DNA from: Rhinatrema bivittatum
Taxonomy: Eukaryota; Chordata; Amphibia; Gymnophiona; Rhinatrematidae
Length of the DNA stretch: 64,000 bases
NCBI RefSeq assembly: GCF_901001135.1
Contig: NC_042625.1
Location: forward strand, 39,995,842 to 40,059,841
Reading direction: 5' to 3'
In this document: piece by piece, positions 34,601 to 46,597 of the stretch
How the letters are laid out: every line of letters starts with the position of its first letter
Numbering within the stretch: the first letter of the stretch is position 1
Program-made: the position numbers and the translations under genes
Notes under the pieces: generated by a model
What the model saw: only the letters and a program-made list of their open reading frames with translations
Database searches by the model: none
Told to the model about the DNA's origin: nothing

Positions 34601-35658
34601 ACAGGGTTGTGGGGAGGGTCAATAAAATATAAACTAAGTGGGCAGGTCCCAGTCTCACCCAGTCGGCTCCCATGGTCCCAAGGCCTCAGTGGAGTCCAAG
34701 ATAAACTCAACTTGAAGATAAATGATCCTATCTCCGATGCCTAATCAGGGGGAAGGCATTTTAGGTGGTCAGCTTTGCATTCCTTGAGGATGGCTTGATT
34801 GCCTGTGAGCATGATGTTTGCTAATGCAGGATTAAAGACCTGTGGTGACATTTGGGCTGTTTGCATGAGCAGAAAGTCAGTTTGCTCTTCATCTCCAGAT
34901 GAGAAGGGATAGCATAAAAAGGTTTGTTTGTTTGCACTTTATATGAAATCATAGAAAATGTTAGGCTTTTTTTGGCGACTTTATTTATTTTTTACATGTA
35001 TGAGAGAAATGCTTGAAAAATTGGTGGCAGGTAAATCACAGCATCTGTTAATCAACTGGATTAAAGTTTTCAGCTAAATAATGGCCCGTGAGGGGCTAGT
35101 TTTAATCCAGCTCGTGGCAGCGAGTTGGATCCCGGCCCAAGGCAGGAAAAGAATATTCCTTCCCGCCAGGACCACCTGCTCGTTGCCACCACCCCTGACC
35201 TTAAAGGTCTTTGCATCTGTAATGGGTGATTTGACCTTGGCATTCTTCCAGTCCCTGTGAAGGCAAAACAAAGGAGGAAGTAAATGCTGTACTTTAAACA
35301 GGGATTTTCTTCAGCATTTATTTATGGATTAATGTGGACTCTGATTTATCACCTATCCCGCAGGCTTGAATCCATGCGCATTGATAACCCCCAAATATAT
35401 GATAGTCAAGCACTGAATACAAAAAAAATGTCGATACAATATAATTCAGTACTTCAGTATCAAAATAAAAAGGAAGAAGGAGCCTAATAGCGCGGGCTGA
35501 ATACACACACACACAGATATCTGTATCTACATATATCTGAAATTCAATTTGGGAAGACAAAATATAAATGCATATAAGAAATTCAGTTGAAAAGAACCCA
35601 GCTTAATAGGAAAAGTATAAAAATTAATACAATCAAAATGTTGGGTAAACCAAACCCA

Positions 35659-35860
35659 GGGGGTAATTTTCAAAAGGGTTTACATGCTTAAAATTGGTTT
35701 TTACACTCTTAAATGCCCTTTAAGTGCTATGCTGTATGCCTTTGAATTGTCAATAGGTTTTATGCACCTACGTGCATTTTCAGCCTGTAAATGGGCTTTT
35801 GAAAATTTTCACTAAATGCTACCTTTACACATGTAAATCCTTTCAAAAATTACCCTCGTT
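35659..35860. repeat. Short foldback element (TTTTCAAA type)
   Basis: GGGGGTAATTTTCAAAAGGG with TTTACATGC at the left is inverted at the right as ACATGTAAATCC followed by TTTCAAAAATTACCC. Length about 200 bp, non-coding. Related-looking text occurs at 31080-31370, 39190-39690 and 44325-44400. Confidence 0.65.
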
Positions 35861-36486
35861 GGCATGAATAGCAAGAATAATATGTAAGAACCTACTGTTG
35901 TCTAAGAAACATCTAGATGGTTCCAGGGTATATAAATGAGAAGGAAACCCCTTAAAGCAGAAAAGTTAAACCCTGACCCTGTTGAAAGTGATTTACCCCT
36001 TAATAAATCAAGGTAATTTTCAATAGGGTAGGTGCCAAGCCAATGTTTTCTCCACCCCACCCCCCCACCCCCTAATTAATCTGAGTTTTTACATGATGTT
36101 GTGTTCCTACACAGATGGATGGATTGACTTGCTATGGCATTTTCAACCCTTGGGGGGGGGAGAGAAGCATATGCTTTGTAAATCCATTGTCAAGATGGTG
36201 ATATCTTTTGTGCTGAGATAAGGGGAGGTGTCTGCACTCTGACCTGTGGCAGGTTTCAGTGGTTTGAGATCACAAACCCTCTGCTCTTCGCTAGCAGACA
36301 GTGCTACACTGAACTCATTGGTAGAGTTTTGTATTTTATTATGGTGTTAAAAATTCATATTTTGCATCAACCTATTTAAGTCCCTCTTGGGAATCACACT
36401 TGTCCAAAGAAGTCTTCAGCAGTGTGCATCAGACAAAGATAATAATCCTCACCCTGTACATTTATGTGAACACCTTTAAACTAGGG

Positions 36487-36895
36487 GGTCGATTTTGAGG
36501 CCGGCGTGCACACATGGATGCACCAATTTTATAACACACGCATGCGTGTTATAAATTCTGATGGCCGTGCTTGCAGGGGGTGGGATTTTAGCAAAATAAG
36601 TGCAGCGATAAAATCAGGCCTCTCCCAGTCCCTAACCCTACCTATCCCTAACTTATTTTATTTTAATACTTACTGCTCCCCGGAAGCAGAAGTAATCTTA
36701 GCGCACTAGGCTGCCAGCTACCGGCGCGCACTTCCCCTGGACAGCGGCTAACGGCGCTGTCCCACCACGCCCCCCCCCCTCCCCCGGCCTGCCCCTCTGA
36801 CGCATAACAGGGGTTATGCGCATGACTGGGCCTGTTCTAAAATGCGTGCAAGGCACCCCCATTTTTTTACATACGTGGCCCTTTTAAAATTGTCT
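36487..36895. mobile_element. GC-rich foldback element
   Basis: GGTCGATTTTGAGGCCGGCG at the left and ACGTGGCCCTTTTAAAATTG at the right, with CGCATG/GCGCGC words inside both ends. A poly-C lies near 36770-36785. Same family as 25951-26470 by edge words and internal TTATGCGCATG text. Confidence 0.65.
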
Positions 36896-37502
36896 CGTAT
36901 GTGTATAGTGTATGCCACTTACATGCATGCATTAAAGAATGTGATGCATCTTTCACTATCCCATGCTTTTTTCCCATGTGTTTTTAATTTTGCTTATATG
37001 CACAAATGTGTTACATTTTATCCAAACCTTTTCATTCCACATAGCAGCTGTTATGTCATCGGGTTTTTAAATTGTTTTCCCTCATGCACCAGGTGTTGTA
37101 GTTTATCTCCCACCTTAGACTTTTTTATTTATTTATTTTTACAGTTGTACTGTGGCTCACATTATTGGCAGCAATTCTGCCTTAGCTTAACTGAAATGGC
37201 CAAAATAATCAACTGCCCATGCCATTGATGTGGTGGTGGTGGTCTGTTTCTTCAGTCCGTTACTAACATCTTTCCCAATGACATTCTGGATTTACCCCCA
37301 TGGCCTGATGAAGAGAGCACAACTGTCATAAGCCATCCACATATGTATAAAGTTAGTCCAACTTGTTGGATGACCCTTTAATTATACAACCTTGAAAACT
37401 TGGATCCAGTATTCCTATTTGTGTAGCAACAGGGCATCAGAACTCCATTTCCAGCATCCTTTGATACATCGCAGACAAGGCCAAACTGGTAGAAATACAG
37501 AG

Positions 37503-38005
37503 CTAGATTTTAAAAGGGTTGCGCATGTAAAAGCACCATATATGCGCGGGAGCTACGTGAGGTGCGCGTACATTAATATAATTGCTCCAGCTCCTCACTA
37601 GGCGCAGGAGTCGAGAGAGAGAAAGACACACACACACACTTCATAGTGCTCAGTCTGATTATATGGACCTTTGTAACATTCTAGCAAGAGGAGTTGGCTT
37701 GTACACTGTAGTCTTTGCTAGCTGCATTGTCCAAATCAACTCCTTTTCATCACTTATAAGGTCTAAAATTCTTTAATGATGTCAGTTTTACAGTGGATAC
37801 CTCTGAATGTGTCTGTAAAGTCACCCACCCCAATTCAGTGCCCCCCTCACAATGGTCCATATATAGAGTATCAGACTGAGCATTATGATGAGTGTGTGTC
37901 TTTCACTCAGCACACGTAAGATATGTGTATAAAGCTGCAGACACATGCACATGAGTATTTTGATACACGTGTTTTTAGGTGCGTGCGTGGCCCTTTAAAA
38001 TCTAC
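37503..38005. mobile_element. GC-rich foldback element, interrupted
   Basis: The left end CTAGATTTTAAAAGGGTTGC (37503) and right end GTGCGTGGCCCTTTAAAATC (about 37980) are inverted partners. The middle (37600-37960) is different sequence with a CA run (37627-37639), so this copy is either interrupted or a diverged subtype. Confidence 0.5.
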
Positions 38006-38880
38006 CCGAAAGGCTGGTTCAGAGGCATGATTACGTGGACAGGCCAGCTGGTAGGGTAGGAAACGAATACTGTATCAACTTGATCGCAGATGGCGTTGCC
38101 CAAGAAGTTTAAACTGGCTGAGTTTCAGAGAATCGTGCAATATTTTGAATATATGCTGCTTAAATGCCATTAAATCCTACTGCCCATAGCACGGCTCCAG
38201 AGAAGACTCAAGGCCCAAGTGGAATAAGATTGCTTTGTTCAGCAGATAGTTAAAGCTGGCTTCTCACAGTACTTGGGGTGGGGAGAAGAGGAGCCTTGGA
38301 GAAGTTTTTTGCAAGAGCCCCCAGGAGGTAGAAAGCTTAAAGGTCATCACTTTGATGTGTACATTTCTCTCATCTTTGCTACAAAGCAGAGGGTCATCAA
38401 GAAGCAATCAGCAGTACTGTACTGCTCAGTGAGACTGTGCACATTCCTGACAGGAAGCCAGAGGTAGTTCTCCTCTATAATTTCCACTGGTAGTTTGTGC
38501 TAAGCTTTCTGCATAGCCATGAATCACAGAGCACTTAAAAGAGAGGGACTGGCCGGGGAGCAGTCATTCTAGCATGCTCTGCACATTCACAATGCAGGGG
38601 AAAGTGGAGCCATCCGTTCACACTATTGTTCAGTGCCCTTTCCTCCTCCACCTTGCATGTCACAGGCTCTCCCACATGCCTCTCATTTAAATTCGGAATC
38701 CAAAGTCCAATCTTCCCCTCCCTATGTTTATTTGATCCTTCGCTTCTTACGATCCTACGCTGCCCATTTTAAAATTCTCCCACCAAACTCCACTGCAATA
38801 TCACGGCTAGTTTTATCCCCCTAAAAGCAGCATCCTGCCACAGTCTCTCCAGTCCTAACGCCTCATGCTCCCCACATTCC

Positions 38881-38990
38881 ATTACATAAGACTTGCCATA
38901 CTGGGTCAGGACCAAAGGTCCCTCAAGCCCAGCATCCTGTCTCCAGGAACTTGACAAATCCTTTTTAAACCCCATTCCCAAAAGCTAGTG
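38881..38990 (-). repeat. CR1 LINE 3' end (antisense)
   Basis: ACATAAGACTTGCCATACTG, then GGACCAAAGGTCC and AGCCCAGCATCCTGTCTCC: third copy of the module at 20585 and 21459. Confidence 0.72.
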
Positions 38991-40357
38991 AAGAGATGTT
39001 ATCAATCCAATAAAAAGGTATTGCAGTACTTAATGTTTTCCTGTTTTTTGACCTTTCTGTGCATTTGTTGTTAGACATTCATCTTCTCTCTTCCGCACAC
39101 CATCCTCCTGTTTACTGGTCTCACTTAACCTGATGAAGAGAACTGTTGTGTTCTAATTAGATAATTGTTAGGGAGTTTGGATGTATGCATCCCCTTCGGA
39201 GGCTAATTTTCTAACATCACTGGTAACTTAACCAGCAGGTATGCACATAAAGTTACATCAGTTTTCAAAGCGAACTTATCCGCATAATTTGTTTTGGAAA
39301 TTACCCAGAATGCTGTGCACAAGCTCATCTGCATAGAGATACCTGCTGTTTTGAGGGGTGCGGCTTGTGTGGGTTAATTTTATGTGCATACTTTTTGAGA
39401 GGCTGCATGTACAAAGACTTTAGCCCAAAATTTCAAAGCAGATTTACAGCTAATAAGTCCGCTTTGAAAATCTGCGTGGGCATGATGACTGCAGCATGGC
39501 TTATTCACACCCTACTAAGTAGGTAGAAATGCGTGCGAGCAGATTCACATGCACGCTTTCTGGAACTTCCTTCCTTCAGTGCATACAACCCCCGGGACGG
39601 TTGTCAAAAGCACTTTTATGTGCATAAAACTGTTGTATGCATGTAAATGACTGTGCAAGTCAGGCCCTTTAAAATCGTGTATGCATAAATCCAATGCTGT
39701 CTCCTGGATCACCGCATTTATTTATTTTTTTGTGCATATAAAAGAATGAAATTGGGTTGTGTGTACTTCTATGCATGCCAACGCCGGGCAAGTTTATAAC
39801 AAGCCATAGATAGAGGTATACAATTATCTGGATACTCGGGAGATAGTGTTCTGTGATGATCACCAGCTCCAAAAAGTTAAGAATATCCCATCTCTCACCA
39901 AAGTAGGAGAGGGTCGGAATTAAATTCTATTAGGGCAATATTTGAAGACATTTCCCCAGGTAAATTGGCCTGTCTGAAAGTTGCCACCTCCCCCATCCAT
40001 CTAAAAGCACATGGGAGCATCCATGGTGTGCAAATTTATAGCTGGGGAGGGGAAGAGGAGGTGTGGGGAGGGTTTGAGGGAAAAAATAGAGCTCATACTT
40101 GGCACTTTAAAAAAAAAAATATGCATGTTTTTACCCCTCCCCCACCCCCGCTGTCCACACAAATAGGCACAAAGCAGGCAGGCGTTCATAGAGTGTATAC
40201 TGTATCAAAGCTTGTTTTGAAAGCAAAACTGCCCGGGTAGTTTTATCGTTGAAAATGAACTGCAAAAGCTCACCCTTCAGTATCCATCGAATCTGAATAT
40301 ACAGATAACAAGATCCATCACAGCTTCTCAGATTCTCTCTGAAAATTCTGTTTACAG

Positions 40358-40453
40358 AAATTCTGCAGAGTTCAGAGAGTTTGCGACTTTTTCTTTTGAT
40401 ATGTGGGCTTCGACGAGTCAAGGATCCTCTCTACCTAATGGAAGTGTTTTCAG
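40358..40453 (+). CDS. GLT1D1: GLT1D1 coding exon (LLICGLRxVKDPLYL block)
   Basis: The acceptor is TCTGTTTACAG ending at 40357; the donor is GTGAGT at 40454. Two bases complete Glu with the base left by the exon at 25547-25603, then 31 codons are open and one base carries over. The translation includes LRLFLLICGLRRVKDPLYLM, the conserved first beta-strand of the nucleotide-sugar-binding lobe in GLT1D1; in GT4 enzymes the G-x-R-x-x-K loop contacts donor phosphates. One of the strongest family matches in the window. Confidence 0.96.
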
Positions 40454-41644
40454 GTGAGTGAGTTTTTTGTTTTTTTTTGTTCAGTTTCCCTCTGATAACT
40501 GGGTACAAGGTCAGTGGGTACAAAGCATGTCCCTGGACTTTGCATGCAGGCAGGCTGCTTGATCTCCCTCTGAATGTACCGTGCATCTTCAAGAATTATT
40601 GCAGGTCGACAGGGACTATCAACACAGCGGCACACTTTTTTTTTTAATGTTCCTCAGTAGGAATGAGTACGCAACAGATTTCCAAAACTGTTAGTCCCTT
40701 CTTTCTTCTCTGGAATGCAACATCCAAAGTGAATATGGAGTAGATTAATTGGGGGTTTTTTGGGGTGGAGAGGGGCTGGGAAATAGCTTGCAGTTTTCTC
40801 CTGCTCCTTTGGGCTTTCAGCGCAGTTGGAGATGGCCTCCAGCCACGAGCCAACCTTTGTAAGCACCCTCTCTCTTTAACCCAGGCTGAGCCCCAGCTGT
40901 TGTAGCTACAGGCTGGGTTCCCCTCCAGAAGTGGTGCGTGTGCACAGGAGTTCGACCCCTGGAGGGTCTCCATTGCATTTTTTTTTTTTTTTTGTGGGGG
41001 GAGGGGGACTGAATTGCTTCCGAAGAATCCCCCAACCTGTGGAGTCAGTCTTGGGAACTGAATCTAGATGTCCCATGTGGCAGCTTGTGTGCTGCTGCTG
41101 AGCCATTGGCTTAGCCCAAAGATGTGAGAGGTTTTCGAAATGCTTGTTGACTTATTTTAGAGCGTGCTCGAGTAGTACTGCTGTGCTAATGACTTGAGAA
41201 TGTTCTGCTGGGTTTATCTGTTGCAAGAATTACATTTCTTTGGCATTCCATAAAAAAACTATTGGCGTTTTTTAGGTTTGATGGCTTCTCTCTAGATCAT
41301 CAGGAGAAGCTACAATTCGGAAGATACCTGCCCGAAATCCAAGCGCGTTTCCCACTGAGCTGACATCCTCTGAAAGTGCATCTCTTAGAACAAAAAAAAC
41401 CAAAACACTTGGAAATGATGCAGTAAATGAATGAAATCATCTAACACTGCAATTCAAATCACAGCTAACCTATAACAAACTCCCTGCTAATTCAGATATT
41501 CTAGAAGGATTAAATACAATGCTGAGAGAGAGGCATTATTGCTTTATTTTATTATGCCAAATTGCATTAAAAATGTATATATAACCTGTGTGAGAGAAAA
41601 AAAGAATAACCTTTTTGTTCTAATTATTATTAATTTTTTTTTAG
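40454..41644 (+). other. GLT1D1: GLT1D1 intron (1.2 kb)
   Basis: T-rich near 40463-40480 and 40979-40993. No repeat family or RNA recognised between 40500 and 41630. The A/T-rich acceptor tract carries the TTATTATTAATTTTTTTTTAG acceptor text. Confidence 0.6.
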
Positions 41645-41694
41645 AATGGCATAAGAAGGATCCCCGGGTTTACATGATTATTCTTGGACCTGCA
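41645..41694 (+). CDS. GLT1D1: GLT1D1 coding exon (50 nt)
   Basis: The acceptor is TTTTTTTTTAG ending at 41644; the donor is GTAAGT at 41695. Two bases finish the split Glu codon, then 16 codons read WHKKDPRVYMIILGPA and end at phase 0. The family has WH-x-x-x-P-x-V-x-x-x-I-V/L-GP here, the second strand of the donor-binding Rossmann lobe. Confidence 0.93.
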
Positions 41695-42289
41695 GTAAGT
41701 CTCTTCGTGATAAGGATTTTTCTTTCATGTGAAATACCAGTTATGTGCTGTGAATGTGTCTGTCCCTTTTTTTTTTTATTTTAATGCCTAAATTAATGCG
41801 TTCCTTGACCTTATGCAAAACCCCCAATTAAATGGAAGAGAGAATAAGAGGGAGGGAGGGGACAGAACATGGGAGGCAAGGAAGCGAGGATGAGACAAGA
41901 AAAGGTGAAAGGAGGGGGAATAGGACTGAGGATGTTGCTTTTTTTTTCTCATACGAGGCATATGTCTGAGTACAGAAGTTCAGTTTTGGGCACTGTTCTT
42001 GTAAAGAATGCCCAAATGTTAGAAAAGGTAAAAAAAAAAAAAAAAAAAAGGGGGGAGGAGGGGAGGTTGTCCTCATCCAGTGATGAGTATTTCACATGGG
42101 CACAGAATGGGGGATACCCCTAGAAAAAAGGACAAAACAGACGGTGGTTACGCAAGATGGAGCGTCCAAACTGGGGCTGTTTCCATTAGAATAAAGGCGT
42201 TTAAGGGACGATTCATGAAAGCTCCCCCCCCTCCCCCCTGTCCACACAGGGATCTAGCAGCCAAGCGTATCAGAGCAGCTGCAGAAGGA

Positions 42290-42900
42290 ACGAGGGGGCA
42301 TCCAAGCTGGATCATGTCACTCCTCTTCTTTCCGAGTGGCACTGGCTTTCCTGTGTTTCTCTCCAGATTCAGTTTAAGATCGTATGCCTGACTCTTAAAG
42401 CTCTACGTTGAGGAATACCTTCCTTCTTATCTGTCTGCACTTATCACTCCATACCATCCCTCACAAACCTTGCGTTCCTCCTCAGGAACTGTCGGTGCTT
42501 CCTTCCATTAGAGAAATTTTGCTTTGAGAAAACTCGGGAAACAAGTCTCTGGCATTCTCTTCCATTTCAGTTCATCTGGAGAAGGACTAGAAAGGCCCTT
42601 AGGGTCTACTTTTCCTCCAAGGCATTTCCCTCTTAATTTAGATTTATATTCATTTAATTTCTTTCCTCTTGTACTATTTCTGACTCTTTAGGAAAGAACA
42701 TATATATTTCAGAGCTTTTATGTTTATTTTAGTTTTCTTATCTAAGCTTTTGAGTAGTATGTTTTCCAGTTTTAATCTCTATTTTACTTTGTTGATTTTA
42801 GACTCTTTATTTGATGTGAGAGTTATGTTTTTATTGCGTACGGCTCTGGTTTACTCTTTGTAATAAGATGCTATTAAAAATATTGAATAAAGAAAAACAT
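42290..42900 (+). mobile_element. L2-like LINE relic (RT C-terminus and tail)
   Basis: With frameshifts ignored, the plus strand reads a HVTPLLSEWHWLS block, FKIVCLTLKAL, a NLAFLLRN block, a SLWHSLPFQF block and SSKAFP. This is the order of the L2/CR1 RT C-terminus (HITPLL-x-x-LHWLP; FKI-x-x-LTYKAL; LWNSLP). It is followed by a T-rich 3' tail to about 42895. Frames break at least three times. Confidence 0.7.
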
Positions 42901-43440
42901 AAGGGAAAGGGCCAGCCTGATGGATTGGTTGCAATTCCAAGGCCTTGGAATTACGGCAGAGTTACGGCAGAGGCAGTGTTCACGGCCTGTGGGGGAAGGG
43001 TGACCCGCCTTTCGCTCGGTGATACATGCTGGCAAGCATAAGGGTTCCGGTTTGTGGCTCTTAGCCAAGGACCACCACTTTAATGGCTGGACTAGGGGTG
43101 TGAGGCAGTGCCCCTAGTGAGCATGTGCAGGACCAATGTCTATGGGTGGGACTCTGTTGGGTGGGAGGTACTTGGAAGATATGCCCAGTACAGGGCAGGA
43201 TAAGTTGCTGAGCCAGCGGGGAGAGGATGGGCCCTGTGGATCTCTGACCAGGAACTCCAGTGGAGCTCCAAACCTCTCTCTGGGAGAGGATAGTCAGACT
43301 TCTGGGAAGTGCCTGGTAAGCTGAGACTAGAAAGTAGCCTTTGTGTTTGCCAATCCTGATTGTGTGGAGTGTGGCACTGAAGTTGCAGCAGAATCTGAGT
43401 GGGATTATTCTGGCTGTATCCCAAGTCCTTGACCGCTCAA

Positions 43441-43492
43441 GGGCCAGAGGCGGGTTCTGAAAAGTAGGGCCAGAGGCGGGTTCTGAAAAGTA
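43441..43492 (+). repeat. Exact 26-bp tandem duplication
   Basis: The unit beginning GGGCCAGAGGCGGGTTCTGA and ending AAAGTA occurs twice in a row without mismatch (43441-43466 and 43467-43492). Confidence 0.95.
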
Positions 43493-44331
43493 AGGGGGAA
43501 TACCCTGGGCAGCAGTGGATGAAGGCTTCTGGTGTCATTGTGCAGCTCAGGTTCCAATTTTGCAGGAGAAAACTTCTGGGCTAAAAGTAAAATAAGATGA
43601 AGGGGGTAATAGATTTCTACCACCTTCATAGGAAGCCATTTTTTTTTCTCAGTGTGATAAAATTATAGAATATTTTGCTGCATTTCAAGGTCCAGATAGG
43701 CCTGTGCTCGATATCTTTTTATGTACAGAATCCTTCAGCCCTGTTAGATATTTACAATGTTCTACAAATGTCAACTGTCTTTCCCCTTCATTCTTACACT
43801 TTTATGCAGGTAAAATTTCTATGGGAAATAACATGCATAGATTTGAAAATACAATCTACATGTGTTATTTTTCAATCGTGTTCCTCTGCCCCCCCCCCCC
43901 TCCCCAAAACACCTCCCCACGATCTGACTAGAAGTTCTCTTGCCGTGGAAGCCCATATGTACAGTTTGCTGGATTAAGTGAAGAAGGTTTTCAGAGGGCC
44001 AGTTTACCCTGCAAATGCTATGAAACTTGCCTTCCATAGAGAGGATAGCTTTGAAAGGGACTTCTGTGAGTGAAGGTAGTGCCTTTCCCACAGAACTGGG
44101 CCTTTTAGAAAATTGTGCGGCCGATACGTGTGTAGAGTTCCGTGTGTGCACGCTGAATGCTCATACTTTTGTTTTACACACACTGGGGAGAGGTAGGCCA
44201 GAGATGAAGTCTTTGCAGGGTTGGGACATTACAGTCTAATTTATTTTAAAAAGTATATATGTAAATTCTCTCTACAAAATTATGCACACCACATAGCAGG
44301 AGTAACTGTGTGTGTCTAGTTTAGCTGGGAC

Positions 44332-44400
44332 AATTTTCAAAGTGAACTTACACAGGTAAGTCTGCTTAGGTATGTAAGTCCACTTTGAAAACTGGTGTAA
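44332..44400. repeat. Short palindrome (TTTTCAAAGTG..CACTTTGAAAA)
   Basis: CAATTTTCAAAGTGAACTTA is followed after a short spacer by TAAGTCCACTTTGAAAACTG. Arms about 20 bp. Similar to the ends of the TTTTCAAA foldback group. Confidence 0.7.
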
Positions 44401-44737
44401 CTTATGTGTGTTTTTCTAGGTTTTGTTATGTGGGTTGTTTGAAAACGCTCCCCTTTTAGTACTTGAGTTTTTGAATATTTCAATATAAGGAAGATTTTTA
44501 GACTCTGGGACTTCTTGGATAAGGTGTGCCATTTAGATTCCTCATTGCATGACTTTGTATGGTACCTTAATTTAAATACTGCTATGGTTTTGGAAAATGT
44601 ATATATTTTATTGGATCTGAATTGGAGGATTTCAGACACATTAATGAAGTATTAGAATTTTTCTTTTCTTTGTCCGCTATTGTGTTGTTGTTTTGGTAAT
44701 GCAGCAGCCGTATGGCTAACATATGTATTGTTACTAT

Positions 44738-44942
44738 ACAGTAGGGGTGTGCATGGGAAAAACTTTTTTCACTTTTCTTTTCATTGCTGTGTTTTGCTTT
44801 TTCTTTTCATGTCGTTTCCATATTTTAGTGCATTCTGAACTGCTTAGTTGCATCAATTTGATTTGGTGCCCTAATACAGAAACGAAATGAAAATTTGCTG
44901 GGTTTTTTGCACATGTAACGAAACGACAAATGTTTTCTCATG
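44738..44942. repeat. Short A/T-rich element (AACGAAACGA type)
   Basis: Begins AGTAGGGGTGTGCATGGG and ends with AACGAAACGACAAATG, with TTTTCATGTCGTTTCC and AACGAAATGAAAAT words that pair across it. A similar segment occurs at 48700-48875. The family name is not recalled. Confidence 0.45.
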
Positions 44943-44950
44943 TTTTAAAC

Positions 44951-46597
44951 CAGTGGTTCTCAACCTTTTTTTTCATCGTGACATACCTGACAGACCATGC
45001 TAACATGTGTGACACACTGCTCATTACAATTCACAGCAGAAAGAAAAAAAAATAAAGGTCAAGTATTATTTTTATTGTTAAGAATGACCAGGTGAAAGAT
45101 AAGTACTCTCTGCCTGAACAGAAATTGCAAACATAGTAAGCATTCCATACCAAAACATCAATTTCCAGCACTCAAACAGTAACCATCTTACCTAAGAAAA
45201 GGCAACACTGAAATTATTACACCAGGTCTTAAAACACCAATACACCAATATTAGGAAAGCGGACCAAGCCAGACTGCTATAGATCCCTACACAGAAACTA
45301 CATGCCAGCAGAATACCTCACCTCAATCTTATGTGCAGACCCTCAGCTAACAAAGAATAAAGAGACCATAAAGCATAACTAGAAACATGCAGACCAAAAC
45401 TGAATTGGAAACCACAACAAGCCAGAGACTGTATGCAGTGCAACCAAGGAAAAAGAGAAACGTCATCAATCGTCATAAAACAAATCAAGAAATATAAAAT
45501 CAACAGCATTAAAACCATACTAACAAAAAGAACAGATTTCAAAATAGCTGATGAATGGAATATCCAATAATTAAAAACTATCAAATTTCTAGATACCAAT
45601 AAAATATTTCAAAATAGTAGACACAAAGACCAGGTAATCAAAAATAAAGATAAAAAATGCTTTGCTCTGCATACCTGGGACTGTTTGATATGCAGGTGTC
45701 CTGAGATTGTTTTGAATTTGCAGGATGAGGGATAGCTTGCTTGCAACTTTCTGCTCTCTCTCTGTCACACACAAGCTGTCTCTCTCACACTGGCTCTGTC
45801 ACGTACATATTCACATGCTTTTTCTCTCACTTATGTAGGCTCTTAATCACACATTTACACACATGCACACTTTTCACACAGGTTTTTCAATCACACACTT
45901 ACATGTCAATCATATACATGCTCTCTCACCTACACTGGCTCTCAATCACACACACACACACACACACATGCTCTCTCTCTTACTTATACACACTGGCTCT
46001 TAATTATTCATACACATAATCTCTCTCACTTACACATACGGGTCTCAGTCATACACAAACATTCCTGCTATCTCAATCATACAAGGCTCTCAATCACACG
46101 CACATACTCTTTCACCCAAACAGGTTTTCAATCACTCACATACATGCTGTCACACACACATATGCTCGCTTGCTCGCTCACTCTCTCTCCCACCACCGAA
46201 CTAGCGATAGCAGCCTCCTCCACTCCAACCCTAGCAGCAGCAAGTTCCTCCATTTCCAGCCCTCGCGGCCTGAGAAAGGAGTCCCATCAGCCGCGGGGAC
46301 TCTTGTTGCTTCTCTTTTGCTCCAAGCCGCGCTGCTCTTGGGCCGATGCTGCCTGCACTAGCATGGTCGTCTCTTCCCATGCGGGTGGCCGCTGCATACC
46401 ACTTCCTCTTCTGAGCCGCAGGGGGCGGGAAGAAGAGACCATGCTGGTGCCGCTGACGCCAACTCTCCTGCCGCGTTCTGCCTGGACTATCAGCATTTTA
46501 AGCCCAGGGGGAGGATGAGTTCCTATTTCCCTGGGGGACCGGGAAGTGTGGGGACACACCTGCGTGTGCCTGGCAACACACTGGTTGAGAACCGCTG
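44951..46597. mobile_element. hAT-like non-autonomous element with exact 8-bp TSD
   Basis: The element begins CAGTGGTTCTCAACC and ends GGTTGAGAACCGCTG, inverted repeats of 15 bp with one mismatch. It is flanked by a perfect 8-bp direct duplication TTTTAAAC (44943-44950 and 46598-46605), the hAT signature. At 1647 bp it has no transposase frame. The interior is an A-rich half (45030-45640), a CA/CT-rich pseudo-tandem block (45745-46180) and a GC-rich end (46200-46530). Confidence 0.92.
45745..46180 (+). repeat. CA/CT-rich low-complexity tandem block
   Basis: Loose tandem units of the form CTCTCACxxACACTGGCTCTCAATCACACA repeat with drift through the block, with a pure CA run at 45950-45967. 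Lies inside the hAT-like element. Confidence 0.8.

Larger units (their letters stand above)
25604..40357 (+). other. GLT1D1: GLT1D1 intron (14.8 kb), repeat-rich
   Basis: The largest complete intron here. Identified: foldback elements (25951-26470, 28690-29150, 36487-36895), an L2-like tail (28375-28450, minus), an L1-type ORF1 relic (29370-30440, minus), CR1 antisense (31375-31610 and 38881-38990), short TTTTCAAA foldbacks (35659-35860, 39190-39690) and split foldback ends at 37503 and 37970. Nothing nameable: 26500-28100, 31620-35640 (with simple A/T runs) and 38010-38880. The motif ATGAAGAGAGC/AAC recurs near 37310 and 39133 and may mark an unclassified repeat. Confidence 0.6.

Noticed and set aside
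36842..37228. 128-residue frame rich in Cys and aromatic residues
   Set aside because: Runs out of a foldback element into simple T-rich DNA; no domain recognised.
40299..40357. Longer version of the exon starting at AAG before 40311
   Set aside because: The upstream extension has no GLT1D1 similarity; the TTTACAG acceptor at 40357 gives the right phase and match.
45741..46019. Ser/Thr/His-rich frames over the CA/CT block
   Set aside because: Low-complexity translation of a tandem repeat inside a non-autonomous element.
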